Assembly (NCBI RefSeq): GCF_002288925.2
Contig: NW_022098000.1
Span: 19,578,965-19,642,964, forward strand
Source of the DNA: Delphinapterus leucas
Taxonomy: Eukaryota; Chordata; Mammalia; Artiodactyla; Monodontidae
DNA length: 64,000 nucleotides
Direction of reading: 5' to 3'
Part shown: piece after piece, positions 47,516 to 60,715 of the stretch
Layout of the letters: each line of letters opens with the position of its first letter
Position numbering within the stretch: position 1 is the stretch's first letter
Notes under the pieces: model-generated
Seen by the model: only the letters and a program-made list of their open reading frames with translations
Told to the model about the DNA's origin: nothing
The model's database searches: none
Translations under genes and position numbers: made by a program

Positions 47516-47703
47516 GACATGAGTCATTTCTACCCCTTAACAGGTTTTACTTTCTGCATTACTTTGGTCACTTATCATATGTCTTAAATGAATGTTGTCA
47601 GATTTTGTAATCTCATTTACTACCCCTGATAGGGTAGAATCTCCCAAAGGGTAAAATTCTATCTATATGTGTCTGTGTTACAATCTGAACATTCCTGGTT
47701 ATC

Positions 47704-47735
<32 letters not shown>

Positions 47736-49504
47736 ATACACAGGTATAGTCACCATAGGCAAAACTGAACTCATATTAGGGAGCATTTGAACTCCTCTCC
47801 CAAACAGAGATCTTTGCTTGATATAAGCCCACAAAAATCCTCCTCAGAAACCAGGATGTTTAATGATTCTTATCCCTTCTCAAGAGGACTAGCAAGAGGC
47901 AGAGAAGTACCAAAGCTGATATATAGTATAAACATGGGGAAAATGTATTTATAAAGTTAGCATAACCCTAAATTGCACTTACCTAATGTGAACAAGGCTA
48001 TATAATTAGTAAGGAAAAATGGAAAAGGGTATATTTAACTTGTCACAAAAATATATGAAATTTTATAGTAAGTTCACATTACCTCATTTTTTGGACTGGG
48101 AAATACCTAATTGGACATTTGGGCCCCTCCTTAGTGTTCCCTATACTTTATCACATAATGCCCCTTTTTTAATAGCAGAGTTGCTATGAGGAGCCTCCTT
48201 ACCACAACAGCTAAATATTTATTTGCTTGGCCCAGAAACTGTCCTGCAAAGAAAGATAGCCTATAGCTCCGGAATCCTCAATTCTCTGGATGACCAGTAT
48301 ACGATTTGCACTAAAAGAAAGAGAATAACAAGGATACCATGAGCTACGTCTCCTCACTTACAGTTTAGACTTTCCAGACAAGGGTATGCGGGGGACAGTA
48401 AAACAATGTGCAACAGCACTCCGACTTACCTCTTCTTTCTTTCTCAGAAATCAAAACAATAGCAAGTTAAAAGGTTATTTTTTAAAAATCCAAATCTTCT
48501 GAAAAAGTGTGAGGTTAAAAAGAATACTTTTTCTTTGCCCCTGGGCAAGTGAAATGTGTGCCTGCTGGCACAGGGCTACCTTCAAGACTTTCTACCTGGG
48601 AATATTTGACCATCTGAGCACAAATAGAGGCCGAGCATCCATTCTTGACCCCAGGAAGAGGGAGGTTAAACTTCCAGCTGTATTTTGGGGAAGTGTCCAG
48701 GTCTGGAGGGACAAAATTGTACACTTGAGGGGACTTGGTCATCAAGTTGGTTTGTCCAGTTAGACATCTGCCGAATTGTAAAGGTGTTCATGGTAGGATA
48801 ATAAAGAACTAAGACAAAAGTCTCTAAAGAGCAGGGGAAAATTCCCAGAGGATCTCTGTTGAGAGTCCTTGAAAACCACACCCTAGGAACCTGAATGAAT
48901 CAGCTGCTAAATTCTACAAACCTGTAACTCAACCTCAACCCAGGCCAGCTGGATCTCTCTGCGTAGCAAAGGGAAGGAAAAACCATCTCGCATGAAAGAT
49001 AACATTATCTGCAACTTTTTAAACACAATGTCTGTGTTCAATAAAACCTCTAGGCATACAGAAAGACAAGACTATATGGTAGATAACCAAGGTAATAAAA
49101 ATAAATAATAGATAATAATAGATAAAATAATAGATATTAAATACAGATCCATAAATTGACATCGTTATTAAAATTAACAAACAAGGAACTTTTTAAAAGA
49201 TGATTCATTTGTTCACTAAAATCAAGAAGATTATGGACAAAAAGACAAAACAAAAATTTCACTTAGAATTGTAACCTATAAAAAGAATCAAATGCTAAAG
49301 TCATAAAATATAATATCTGATCTGAAACGAAAAATCTACAACAGCAGATTGGACTCAACAAAATTAGAAAATTGAAAGACTGCCCAATAGAAAACATCTA
49401 TACTAAAACACAACAGAAAAAAAAAAAAGACAAAGAGAATGTGTTTCACTTGTAAATTATATTCGAAAATGAGACATACACCAAGTATTTTAGAAAAACC
49501 TAGA
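47516..49504. other. Noncoding with a (GT)n microsatellite
   Basis: No gene. Microsatellite at 47705-47735. Overlapping frames at 48509-48881 on both strands show no domain. Confidence 0.45.
47705..47735. repeat. (GT)n microsatellite
   Basis: GT units with one TT interruption, followed by TATACACA. Confidence 0.95.
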
Positions 49505-49509
49505 AAATG

Positions 49510-49585
49510 TATTACTTGGGTCCCTGGCTCCTAGCAGAGTACCTGGAATATACATGGGCATAATAAATACTTGTCAAATGGAAAC
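49510..49585 (+). repeat. MIR/L2-like 3' end fragment
   Basis: GCAGAGTACCTGGAATATAC then CATAATAAATACTTGTCAAA resembles the usual MIR/L2 3' end. Confidence 0.45.
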
Positions 49586-49837
49586 TCTGAAACTCTAGAG
49601 AAGGTAGAGAGCAAAAATTAGAAAACCTAAAAAGAGGAAAAGTAAGAGATGCCAAACTCACCCTAGCACTAGAGAGGAAACTATGAGTATGGAGTCTTCT
49701 TTTTCTAGGTGAGGCAAGACTGATCTGTCTATAAATGATCTGGTTGTTTATACATAATACAGCTCTCTGACCTGTATGCCAGAGAAAGTGAGCCTCTGCA
49801 TGGCACAAAGAGATAATATGATTGTTTTTTTAATCCC

Positions 49838-50165
49838 TCAGCTCCAAATCTTCCTTTCTATACTCTACTGTCTGGTGCTAGGGCTAGGGTTCTGTAAACT
49901 ACATTCCAGCGTTACCAGCTGGCTTTCTAATGGGAGACACTAAATGGAGAATGCAAGGCTGGAGGAGGAAGAAGAAGCTATTGTTTCCTTTTTTGGCTGC
50001 TGTTGCTGCCAGCATTGTCCCAGCAACAGGTCTCCGCTCCAGAAGTGGCAGCTTCTTCCGGCTCTCTCAGGAAAAGCTTTATTGCACCCCTCAGCGGGGG
50101 GTAGCACCCTCCATCGAGGTCTGAGAGTCAGCTTCTCAGAGTCACTTCTTTAAGCTTCTAAGTCC
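49838..50165 (+). repeat. Possible old repeat (uncertain)
   Basis: GGGTTCTGTAAACTACATTC, CAGCTGGCTTTCTAATGGGA, GGCTGGAGGAGGAAGAAG, then CCAGAAGTGGCAGCTTCTTC are reminiscent of an old mammalian interspersed repeat I cannot name. Two overlapping frames here are shadows. Confidence 0.35.
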
Positions 50166-53100
50166 CAATAAGCCCAACCTCTTCACATACACACACTACA
50201 AACGTAGATACATGCATACGCAAGCACCCTTGCTTTACTCACAAAAGTATTTTTGTGACAATAATTTTTTCAAAGTGCCTATCTGGTCACAGTGAGGCAG
50301 AATGATACTTTGGTCACCATTATGATAACTTTTAAAACAAACAAAAAAGATCTACATATTTCTTTTTTACTGTGTGGTCACGAGTAAACAATGTCTCTAA
50401 CATAAAAGCAAAGAAAATGTAAAAATACCTGTTCAGGAAAGAAATGCAAGACACAAATATTAGTTGTTGGTCATCATCTTTGGAAGGCAGAACTACAGGT
50501 AACTTTGCTTCATGTGTTCTAATGTGTTAAATGCTCCAATCATGAAACAATGCCCATTTTAAACTATTTTAATTGTTGTGTGACATCAATCAATATCTCA
50601 ACAGCTTGATCATCTGGTGGATTTCCTATCTAGATGCACTCACTATTTTCACTTCTCTTATCCTGATTTGTTTTCTAGGAAACAAATGCAATTTGAGTTT
50701 TCAGATAGAAGCCTTATAAAAAGAGCTGCATTTGCTACTATGCACCTATACGCCCACACTGGTGGTTTACAGCCTGTGTTCATCTGGTTAGTTCAATATT
50801 TTTAATGTTACTACTTTTCAGCAGTTTGAGCCTTTGTTCCCCTCATGTCCTTGATGGGTAAAAAGCACACATGTGATTGTCGGGCACTTTCACCAAACCA
50901 CTATTAAGATCTGATGTTAGGTTCTGCTAGTGAAATATCTTCTTTATTCATTGTGACTATAAATGATCAATAGTAACTATCATAATTTTTGTTATCATCT
51001 TCCTAACATAGCATTAAGTATAATAAACACTGGGAGTAGGGAAAGTGTCTCCAGGGAGAGAAAGAGATCAGAAAGTGCTGACTACTTTGGTCAATGGCTT
51101 TTGTCCTTTCTCCTATACCAATTTGCACCCGTTTATCCCGTTAAACTTGCTCTTAGCAAAAGATCCAATAGAATTACACATATCAAGATATGCATCGCTG
51201 CTATGACCTAAATTTTTCTTTTCCTCAAACAAGTTTACAAATTTTCCCACAATACAAAACAGATTTTCTGGAAACTTTGAAATTTGTTTGCATATTGCTT
51301 CTATTGACTTTTATTGCATCCTATTTTTCAGAAGTCTGACACAAAAATTTACAATTAAATGAAGGTGTTTAGGCATTATTTGGACTTTTGAGATTGTTTT
51401 ATCAGCTTCAACGCCTTTTTTCCTCCATGTTTCCCTGATTCCTCTTCATGATGAGGTCCAGGTATAGGAAAAACGAAGCTCATGGAATTGGGGGAAAAAA
51501 AGGTGGTTACTTCACGTGCATAAGCTGGTGACCTTTGAGGGTGACTGGTCCCATTTCTGGACATCTTCCAGTGTGGGTGGCCATTGCTAGCAGATAATAA
51601 AATTCATAGTCTGGCCTCTCTCTGGGCTTTGGCATTTGCCAGTGCTAAAGATTTCAGCCTTGTGTTCTATCTTGACTTCTGTCCTGAAATAGCCTACTCC
51701 AGCCTCTGCTTAGGCATCATCTCACCTTCAGTACAACTTTCCTCATAGAAAACACACTCATTACACCCACAAGAATTGGTAGCGATCTTGGAATTTCAAA
51801 CTTGAACACTCTACTTTTGGCAATGCAATTCCACGCTCTTAAATGAGTGAGAGTGTCCACTGTTGGTGCTGGATGACTGTGCAGTTATCTTCCTTCAGAG
51901 TCTCAATGTGAGAGAAGGCTAGAGTCCTTCACGCCATTGTATCATAACACATCTTCTCATTCCAGGTGAGAATCGACCACGTGTTTGACCACTTAATGTC
52001 TTCTTCTGCCCTTTCTCTTGATCCCTCAATCCTCTGTTTGAGAGGGTTGAAGTTCTTTCAATTACTTCCTCTCTGTCTTTTTTTTCCTAAATTCTACCCA
52101 TGGACCATGAGAGAAAACCTCTTGTACAGAATCCAAGCTGGCTCTTGATGTGCTGAAGGAGATTTTATACCAAGTCCTACACTAAATGTCAGAAAATTAA
52201 GATGAAATCTTTGTGCTTCCATGCCTGCTCTGACATATGGAACCTTACTCCTGAGACAGGGGGTTGTCTTGACCTGACTATAAATGTGTTATGTGCAAAC
52301 TTGCAAAAGAGAAAAATACATTAATATTTGGTCAAAATATTAGCTTCCCCAACACTTTTATGTCCTTTTCTGATGACTAGATAGGATAAGGGTGGAGAAA
52401 GTTCCTATTTGAAGGGGACGGTGAGAATCATTTCCTGTATCTCCAAAGTCATCTTCCAAAAGTGAACAGCATTTACAAGGTGCAGAAATATGACAATCAT
52501 GTTATATTGAGTAATCTTACATCATGTTCCTGTTTCCACATGTTTAATGGATTCTCATGAGGACTGAAATATGCCAAGATTAGGAATAAATATTCTCCTC
52601 CTCTTACCCATCTATAGGTGTAAAACCTTCAAATGGACATTTCCTGAAACTTTCCAACAAACCAAAGTTAAATATATTGAAAAAGAGATAATAATTGTTT
52701 TGTATTATTTGATTGTCTCTTCCTAGAATATAAGGATATGAATTATGCAATTGACTGGTCAGTAAATAAATAGGCAGTTTACTTGACTCTTTGGTGAAAA
52801 TATTGATATAAATATATGTTTATACGGAGAAAGGTTAGTGGGGTTAACTGTCTTTTTGCAGTTTTGACTGTCTATATTCCTATGGCTTCTCTTTCCTCAT
52901 TCTGCCTGGTTCTTCGAGTCTTTGTTCCCACGTTCTTTCTCCTGGGAGTTTTTCTCTCAGCTTTACAGAGACCCAATAAACTTGTGAAAATAAGAGAAAA
53001 CTGTAACAAGCTTTAGCAATGGCAGAGGACTATACCGAGTGTGCAAGCAAAGACCTCTAAAATTGCATGATGTGACACTAGGTATAATGAAGTCCCAGAA

Positions 53101-53889
53101 GCAAATAGAATATTTGGTTATATATAAACATAGCTATGGCTATGTGGCCTCTCCTCTTACATGTGAGTTATGTTTGGTGTTGAAGAACTCTAGGGTGAAC
53201 TGATGTGGAACACAGGGGGTTAGCCTTGAAGACATTAATGAATTCTCAAGTGGTATAGAACACCTTCAAGCTTGTGTGCACTGAACTGCAGGGCAAAGAT
53301 GATAGCATTTGTCCATCAATGGCTTTCTAAGGTGGCCGCTCAAAGCGCTGCTGAGGTATCCACTACCCCTGAGCCTTCAAGGCAGACAGTGACAGTTCCT
53401 GAGAATCCCAGTCCTAACAAGCTCTGGTAAGGTACTTTAAACAAAATTCACACAAAAAAACCTAGCCTTAGAAGAGATTTCCTAGGAAAACACACAGAGC
53501 ATCAGTAGGGGAGGTGTGAAAGTTGAAATGGGTTGGATGTATAGTTTTATAATAGGACTTATTTCTACAGTACACGGGTCTGATACCTACAAGTTTATGT
53601 CCCTTGAAACAGAGCCAAATACACAGCCAAGTCAATCAAAACCTGATACTGAATTGGTAGCAAGTATATAAATTCTGCCTCGTTCCCCTCATTTGTCTCA
53701 TCCACGTGTGTGTTTCTAAACAATACATTAAAATTCACCCATGGTCTAACAAAAAAAGGATCAAAAAGGTAATCACTTTAGCTCTTCAAACAGTCCCTGT
53801 CTTATGTCCCTGGTTTAGAGATGATCCAATAAACTGTGCTGGAGTAGATCAGGCAGATCTGAGTTTACAACTTTACTCATCAATTTACT
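50166..53889. other. Noncoding, nothing recognised
   Basis: No gene, RNA gene or named repeat could be supported. Frames of 60-82 codons lack domains. Confidence 0.4.
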
Positions 53890-54025
53890 AGATGAAGACC
53901 TCCAGCTTCAGTTTTCTTATCTTGAAAATGAGAAATACATTATCTACTTTAAAAGGCCATTGTGAGTCTGAAAGCAAATATATACAAAGTTTCTGGTACA
54001 CCATTGGCCCTCAGTAAGAGAGATG
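53890..54025 (+). repeat. MIR SINE 3' part
   Basis: CAGCTTCAGTTTTCTTATCT, TTGAAAATGAGAAATACATT, TTGTGAGTCTGAAAGCAAAT and CTGGTACACCATTGGCCCTC follow the MIR order. Confidence 0.65.
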
Positions 54026-56160
54026 TTACCATCTTAATTTATTTTCTCCTATAAGAGTAAAAAGATAAGCCATAAAATTTATTTAGATTTAAATTAATTA
54101 ATTAATATTGTCTCACTCTTGATCCTGAGGGATCTCAACATAAAACAAAGAAATTGTTCAAAATATATAAAATAAATTAATGTAATAAAATTGATCATAT
54201 TGCACATAGGACTGATTTCTGCTCTACATTTCAAGAGACCCCCGCCACCCAGATTTAAATCAAACTTAAGGCCATATCTATTCAGTGATGCTCTGCGGAT
54301 ATTTAGACTACATGGTTTTGCAGCCAAAGGGCTTTTGAACTGAATTCTAAGCCATATTCTACACAGTTAATCCCAGTGGGAAATGCAACTGCAAACTTTG
54401 CTCAGCTCAACTTAGAGTTAAAATGAGATCCGCATGAGAGGCAGTGCAGCTTGGAACATTCACATACAATACAGGATGCATCTTTAATGCAAAAAAAAGG
54501 GCTCACTGGGAGCATAAGGCATGAAAGCTTGAAATACCAGAACTGATGTTGGGAGCAAAGCTTCCCAGTGAAAGTAGAGCTGATTTACTTTTGCAGAAAG
54601 ATACCAAAGGAAGAGGACATCCCAATTTGCCCTTGAATTGGAAAGCACGTTGATTGCTTGTACAGCACGGCTAGCTCTTAAATTCGTTACCAGTTAGATT
54701 TTGGATTACCTTTGAAAGAATCTTTGACAGATTGTAGCAACTGGATCAATCATTGTTTCATTAAACCAATATTAATTAAACGTTTTCACCTTTTAGTGGG
54801 ACTTGTTAGATCCTGATTAGCCGTGACAGATCATTATTTTCAGCAGAACATGGTCAAGATCCTGCAGTGAACACTGAGATGTAATCAGGCACCAGTGTGT
54901 GCGGGAATTAATAATTATACTAAATTGGCTGTAATGAATAATTTATGGTGTAAATTCTTATGCAATTTGCTATGGTAACACACAAGAAGATATCTGCTGT
55001 ATTTTAACAAAGCACAAGTTTCCAGGAGTAAAATAATGGATAAAATAATAAGGAACCCACTTGAGAAGGAAAAGGCTTAGAGACTCATAAAGAGCAATAA
55101 GGTAAAAGCATGGAATGCTATTGTCATTGCCATAATTAATTAATATTCATTATTCATCCAAAGGTGCAAAGCCCTCAAACAAAGAATTTACAGATTGTAG
55201 AGAATTAATGGCTTGCTCTTAAACGTTGACAGAAAAAATAGGCAGGCAAAGACTGTTCCTCATTGCTTGGGTACTGCCAAGTGTGTTGCTTGCTTTGATT
55301 TGTTGGTTGTTTTCTGGGCAAGTGAAAACATACTCACACTTTTATTTACTCTGGTCTCTTAACAATAAAGATAAAATTAAAGAGGTGCTTTAAATGGGGA
55401 AAGTGTTGCTAAGCAGATTGTTGCCAAGAATGGGAAATTTGAAAAGGCTGTCCTCTGCACATAGTAAGTGCCCACTTCCAATCATAACACCCACCAGGTG
55501 TTGAGTGTTTCTCTGTATGTAGCACTTTATGAATATGTTCTTGTTAATCCTAAAATCAATCTTATAAAAGTGGTCGATGAGGAAACTTAGGCTCTAAGCA
55601 GTCAGACATGTTCCCTCAGCTACAAAATTAGTAAAACCATGATTCCAAAATACTGTAAAGACTCCCAAGTTTGCAGAATGTTCTATTGCCTTAATACACT
55701 GGAAAAGTATGTGGAGTTATTTAATCAAAATAGCTATTCCTCATATATGACTATATGGTATGTAGTCTTGGATTTTTAAAAATCAGATTATTAAAATCCA
55801 ACAATTTATTTTTTTTTAGTTTCTTGAAATTTGACTTGATGAGGTTTGATGTGATGTTATTTAATAAGAATCAAATTACTGCACACTTGTGATAATTGCT
55901 GTTTTAAGTGCACATTAGACTAGCTTATTTATAGATGATCTCTCATATTAATTTCTGTATACATTTATGTTTCATGCTTCCTTTTGTGTTTGTTGTCCAA
56001 TATCCAAGACTAAACCAGAAGAAAAAGAAATAAATATTTTATCTTAGTGGGAAGAACTCAAATCAATGGAGTCTGCAGATTCAGTTAGTGGAATCATTCG
56101 TTACTATCTTTACACACAGGCTTGCTATCATCTGTCTCACATAAATAACAAGCAATTGCT
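54026..56160. other. Mostly unique A+T-rich DNA; candidate conserved noncoding block 54600-55300
   Basis: No gene. 54600-55300 has no recognisable repeat and is dense in TAAT/ATTA cores. A MIR-like antisense fragment lies at about 55480-55680. A run of T is at 55809-55818. Confidence 0.4.
55480..55680 (-). repeat. MIR-like fragment, minus strand
   Basis: CCACCAGGTGTTGAGTGTTT, CTTGTTAATCCTAAAATCAA, GATGAGGAAACTTAGGCTCT, ACAAAATTAGTAAAACCATG follow the antisense MIR/L2 order. Confidence 0.65.
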
Positions 56161-56164
56161 CAGT

Positions 56165-56345
56165 GCCAGCACTGGTTAGCATTATGTTATCTAACCTGCA
56201 CGACAGCCCTGAAAATGGATGCACTACTTTTATCTCTATTTTAACAGAAACTGGCTTTTAGAAAGATTGAGAAATTCACCCAGTGTTAACACAGCAAGTG
56301 AGTGATGAGGCTAAAGTTAAATTCAGGTCAACCAATCTTCAGAAT
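56165..56345 (-). repeat. MIR SINE, minus strand
   Basis: CAGTGCCAGCACTGGTTAGC, TATCTAACCTGCACGACAGC, AACAGAAACTGGCTTTTAG, CAGCAAGTGAGTGATGAGGC follow the antisense MIR order. Confidence 0.75.
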
Positions 56346-56470
56346 TCACAATGTTAATAATTATGCTAACCTTTCCAAACTATAGTCAGAAGGCCCCACC
56401 TTATCTTTGCTTTCTTCCCACAGACCAAGCCTTCTTCCATGGGGTGACTAATGTTCTCAATTTAGAACTA

Positions 56471-56673
56471 CAGTTGACCCTTGAACAACACAGATTTGAA
56501 CTGCATGGGTCCACTTTTACAATAAATATGTACTACAGTACTACGCAATCCAAGGTTGGTTGAAACCACAGATGAGAAACCGTGTATATGGAGCACCAAC
56601 TGTAAGTTATACTCCAATTTTTGACTGCTCGGGGTTCAGTCCCCCAACCCCCTCTTTGTGCAAGGCTCAACTG
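56471..56673 (+). mobile_element. Tigger-type (MER2-like) nonautonomous DNA transposon
   Basis: Starts CAGTTGACCCTTGAACAACA and ends with the inverse CAAGGCTCAACTG, with a TA on each side as expected for a TcMar-Tigger insertion. Central part is deleted relative to longer family members. Open frames across it are not genes. Confidence 0.88.
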
Positions 56674-58521
56674 TACAGTGTTTGCCAGAGACTTTATATC
56701 TGATTGAGAGCAATTACCTCTTGGAGCTGTTATCACTAACTTTTACCTTACTGCGAATGGGGCGGTGAAGGCATTTGGTACAGTGAAGGAGTTGAGCACA
56801 AAGAAAAAGAAAAAGAAAAAAAATTTTTTGGTGTCCTGGGATAGAGGATGTGATATAGGCCTGAAACAAGAGTAAAGCTTCCTATTCATCTTTGCCCATG
56901 ACCCAATCATCACCTTGGGGTCAACCTGGAAGATAGCTGAGTGTGCAAACCCTATGCACCTTTGCCTGGAAGACCCTCACCTTCCTCCCAACTGTCCTTC
57001 AGAGTATCTGAGTTTCAATGCAATGGTTCAGCCCACTGCTTTTTGGGATACAATCAGTGTCAAGCTCTCCTAGTTTTACTAATACTCTGTGGAAGGACAG
57101 AAAAAGAAGGTAGAAGTGGGGTTGGAACTCTCTTCCAAGAACTTCTCTTGAAGGGAAGAGCCAGACTGTGTTTGTGTTTAGGGTCTCTGTTTTCCAATTT
57201 TCCTCTTTTTTCTTAAATGCTCTGCACATAATGACGGTTCAGTAAGGCTAACTGATGATGACAGCAAGCACGATGATGGTGATGATGATGCAATCCTTAG
57301 GATACTACTGTCCTAAAGAAATGAAAGTGGCAGGGCAGCTCTCATAGGAATAATAGAATACTAAAGAAAATGCTGCTCCTTATTTTTTATTCAACTACAT
57401 AAATATGTACTCTCTTTCCAAATAAAATGTTTTCTCAAGCAGTCATAGGACATTCCATGGAAACAGACAACAGAAAATGAAACTGTTTTTCCCCTCTTCA
57501 AACATGTTTGACTTAGCAGCACTTCGACTTCCAAAGATTAGTATTACCAATAAATCACTGTACTCACCGATGCAGAGCGAGACAGAACACAGGGCTGCCG
57601 ACGCATATATGATGACAATAGATGCCTTAGCAACAGTTTTAACTGTTCTGCAACAGATTGTGCCCTAAAGCAGTAAATATCCTGCACACAGGAGGTTATT
57701 TAGCATTTGCTTTTTCTAAGTGAATAAGTAGGGAGACAGACAGACAGACACACAGAGCTTTATCATCACCATTTTATACTGCTTTTAGGTTTGTGAAAAA
57801 CAGAGTTTGAAAAGATTAGGTAACAGGAAGCTCTTAAGATTGATACAAATCCAAAAGCTGTCATGTTCCCCTAGCCATTTAGAGAGAATTTACCAAACAA
57901 AAGGCATTCTTACCAAAGCTCAAGGTGGGGCTGTGAACCCCATCACCATCAGCACTGGCTCACTCTGCAGAGACCTGGGAATCGGGATGTGGTTTTTGTT
58001 TTGTTTTTTTTCTTTTCTTGAACTTAATCTTCGATCTGTCTCATGTTCTGACATTAGATGAATTTTATCCAGCAGACATGCTTCTAGCAATTCTACCCAA
58101 AATTGTAAGTGAATTGAAACACTACACAGCCCCAGGTGGGAACCATTTCAAACTGAAATAAAAAGCCCCAGAAACCATCGAGTTCCCTTAGTGGGTGGGG
58201 GACCACTCCTTTTTAACATCCTAAGAATATGTTCTTCCTACATGGTTTTCGCTGCATCCCTGAATGCAGAGGGGGAGAAGCCCACTCTGCTTCCTCCTTC
58301 CTAGTCCTCCAGGGGTGACCTGTCTGAGCTAGGGCAACTCCTTCGAAAGCTTTTCCTTGGCACTCCAAGAACACCCCTATGCTCCTCACTGATTACCCAA
58401 AGACGGCATGGATATTATACATCCGCCAAACTCACCTGAGACAAGCTTGTGAGGTTCTGAGTCTGAACTTGGTGGGGTTCCTGGTTCCTTGACTACTACC
58501 TGCATGCCCCAATGTAAGAAG

Positions 58522-58523
<2 letters not shown>
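56674..58523. other. Noncoding, small simple repeats only
   Basis: A (GAT)-rich repeat at 57254-57292 and a GACA run at 57736-57755. A 91-codon frame at 56941-57216 has no recognisable domain. Confidence 0.4.
57254..57292. repeat. Imperfect (GAT)n trinucleotide repeat
   Basis: GATGATGACAGCAAGCAC followed by GATGATGGTGATGATGATG. Confidence 0.85.

Positions 58524-58559
<36 letters not shown>
58524..58559. repeat. Perfect (TC)18 microsatellite
   Basis: Thirty-six uninterrupted bases of TC, the longest perfect microsatellite in the window. Confidence 0.97.
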
Positions 58560-58562
<3 letters not shown>

Positions 58563-58563
58563 G

Positions 58564-58665
58564 TAAGACAAGTTAAAACCCATGTGCCTCAACTTTTCAA
58601 TGGGAATGATAATGGTAGCTACATTATAGTTTTGTTGTGAGAATTAAGTGATATAACCTTGAAAC
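58564..58665 (+). repeat. MIR 3' fragment
   Basis: TGTGCCTCAACTTTTCAATG, ATAATGGTAGCTACATTATA, GTTGTGAGAATTAAGTGATA are the MIR 3' half. A GAGA/GACA run follows at 58667-58689. Confidence 0.75.
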
Positions 58666-60459
58666 AGAGAGAGAGACAGACAGACAGAGTGCTTGTGTCA
58701 CCTCTCATTCTCTCTCTTGGGATACTTTTCCTGAGAAAAGATGGTATACTTATGCTTCTGAAATGTCAAGAAATCCCAGCACAGGCAACAAGAGGCAACT
58801 CCCTTGCATTGACTCTCGTGTTCTTGCCTTTGCTTCTCCTGGACTAGCCCTTTACACCATCACTGAAGTCATTTCTGAAATTGGAATGTGAGCATTAGTA
58901 AAAATAAGATATTTCATCCTTTGTCTGCTGTGCTTCAGACCGTAGGCCTGTTTCTGATCCAGGTACAGGGAATGTTCCACAGGAACAGACTGGCTCACCA
59001 AAGGACTGCTTCAAGATTCCAGTCCAACCATTCAGTTTGCTAGCCATTTCTTCTCTGTGTAGTTCCCTCAGGAACCTCAACCAGTGACAGCTGACCTAGG
59101 GGAAAAGCCCATGTTCAGTTGACCCTGCATCCTAGCCATTGGTCGACAAGTCAATCTTTCCATGCTGAATATCTGTCATTATTTTGGCAGACTGAAAATG
59201 TATGCAGGGGGGCTGGCTGTGGGGCAGGGCATCAGGGAATAAAGTTCCACATGAAGAAATAAGAGCTCTGAGGTTGGGAGAGATTGAGAAAGAGCCTCAA
59301 TGTTCAGAGTTCAGACCCATGGTATCAACGGGAGTAAGATTCATTAAGAAGGGTAGACAGGCTTGTGTGGGAGAGCCGACTAATATTAACCAGGCTTTGT
59401 CCTCAGGGAGAGGACATATCTGTCTCAAATAAATCAGAATATGACAGAGGGCCTGTGGGATTTATTAGATATAAGAAAGAACAAGAATGTGAGAATAAAA
59501 AAGGAAGGTAGGTGGGGCTGGTAAGGCGATGGTAGGGTCTGTACCACATATTAGGGAATTCCAGCATGTTTCAGAGCCAGGATCTTCCACTCTGGGGTTC
59601 TCAAAGAATGCCGGGGATTTGGGACAGCCTAGGAACAGGTAACATTTTAGTTCAACCTAGATTAGGCTCAAGTGGTCCCAAGGGTCCTTGGTCTTCCCCC
59701 TTGGGGTCAGAGACTCTGACCACACTCCTTAAATCTCAGGACTTGCTGCTTCCAACTCATTTTGACACACAAATGAGCACAGTACAGCCTAAAGGTTATT
59801 TACTATTAACATAGGGGATTAGAGACCTTTAAGAAAAATAAAAGCTAAAGTCCAACTCTACCCAATGGCTGGATAATATCCCAAGTTTAGTTTATTAAAA
59901 CTGGAAAACCAGCAAGTTTGAGGAAGAACTTACAAAATATTCATCGTAAAAATCACTGCCTTGAGTTGCAGTGAATTTTAATAATTGAGACTCATTATGT
60001 TTGACCCATAAAGAATAACCTTGATGGTTATTTGTTATGTATTCAGTTTTGTTTGCCTTAACTTAAGCTTAAATATTAATGGAAAAAAGAAAACCTACAA
60101 AATCCCTCAAGCTTCACTGTAGAAGTCCAATACTTTTTAGCTGGTGGCAATGAATATAATCATCTTTTCTGTGCTAATTTTTGAAGACAGCATCAAACAC
60201 TGAAGAAAATAATTTAAAGAATGCTGGCTAGAATACTGGACAATTTGCATTTGCAAAACACACAGCTTATATTCTGGGAGTCTCCTTTCTCGGATAAACA
60301 TATTTAAGAATGTGGGAGATGATAATCTATAAAATATGGGGAGGGATTTCCTGGTTGTGTTAGGGGAGGAAAAAGTGTGCTGTTAATGGTAACTGGCTAC
60401 AAAGCTGTTCAGAGTGCTCCTTATTTGGGTTACTACAGACTGGTTTGCCTTAGTGATAA
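58666..60459. other. Noncoding, nothing recognised
   Basis: Frames of 61-82 codons (58659-59814) have no domain or signal I recognise. No named repeat. Confidence 0.4.
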
Positions 60460-60715
60460 TGTAACACAGTAGTTAAGAAGAGTACAGTCTTCATTAACAG
60501 ATTTTCTACGTTTAGATCTTAGCTCCATCAATTACTAACTGTGTGTGTGACTTTCAGCAAGTTAAACTCTATGTGCTTCCACTACTATTCAATGGGAATA
60601 AACATGGTAGCCACACTGAAGGTTTGTTGAGAGGATTAAATGAAAATATAAACCCTGACCAAGTACTTGGAAGATACTAAATGCTCAATCTCTGTTAGCT
60701 AATGTTATTTGGTCA
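60460..60715 (+). repeat. MIR SINE
   Basis: Nearly complete: CACAGTAGTTAAGAAGAGTA, AGATCTTAGCTCCATCAATT, GTGTGACTTTCAGCAAGTTA, GTTGAGAGGATTAAATGAAA, AGATACTAAATGCTCAATCT. Confidence 0.9.

Noticed and set aside
49877..49892. Telomere-like CTAGGGCTAGGGTT
   Set aside because: Only two imperfect units; not an interstitial telomeric repeat.
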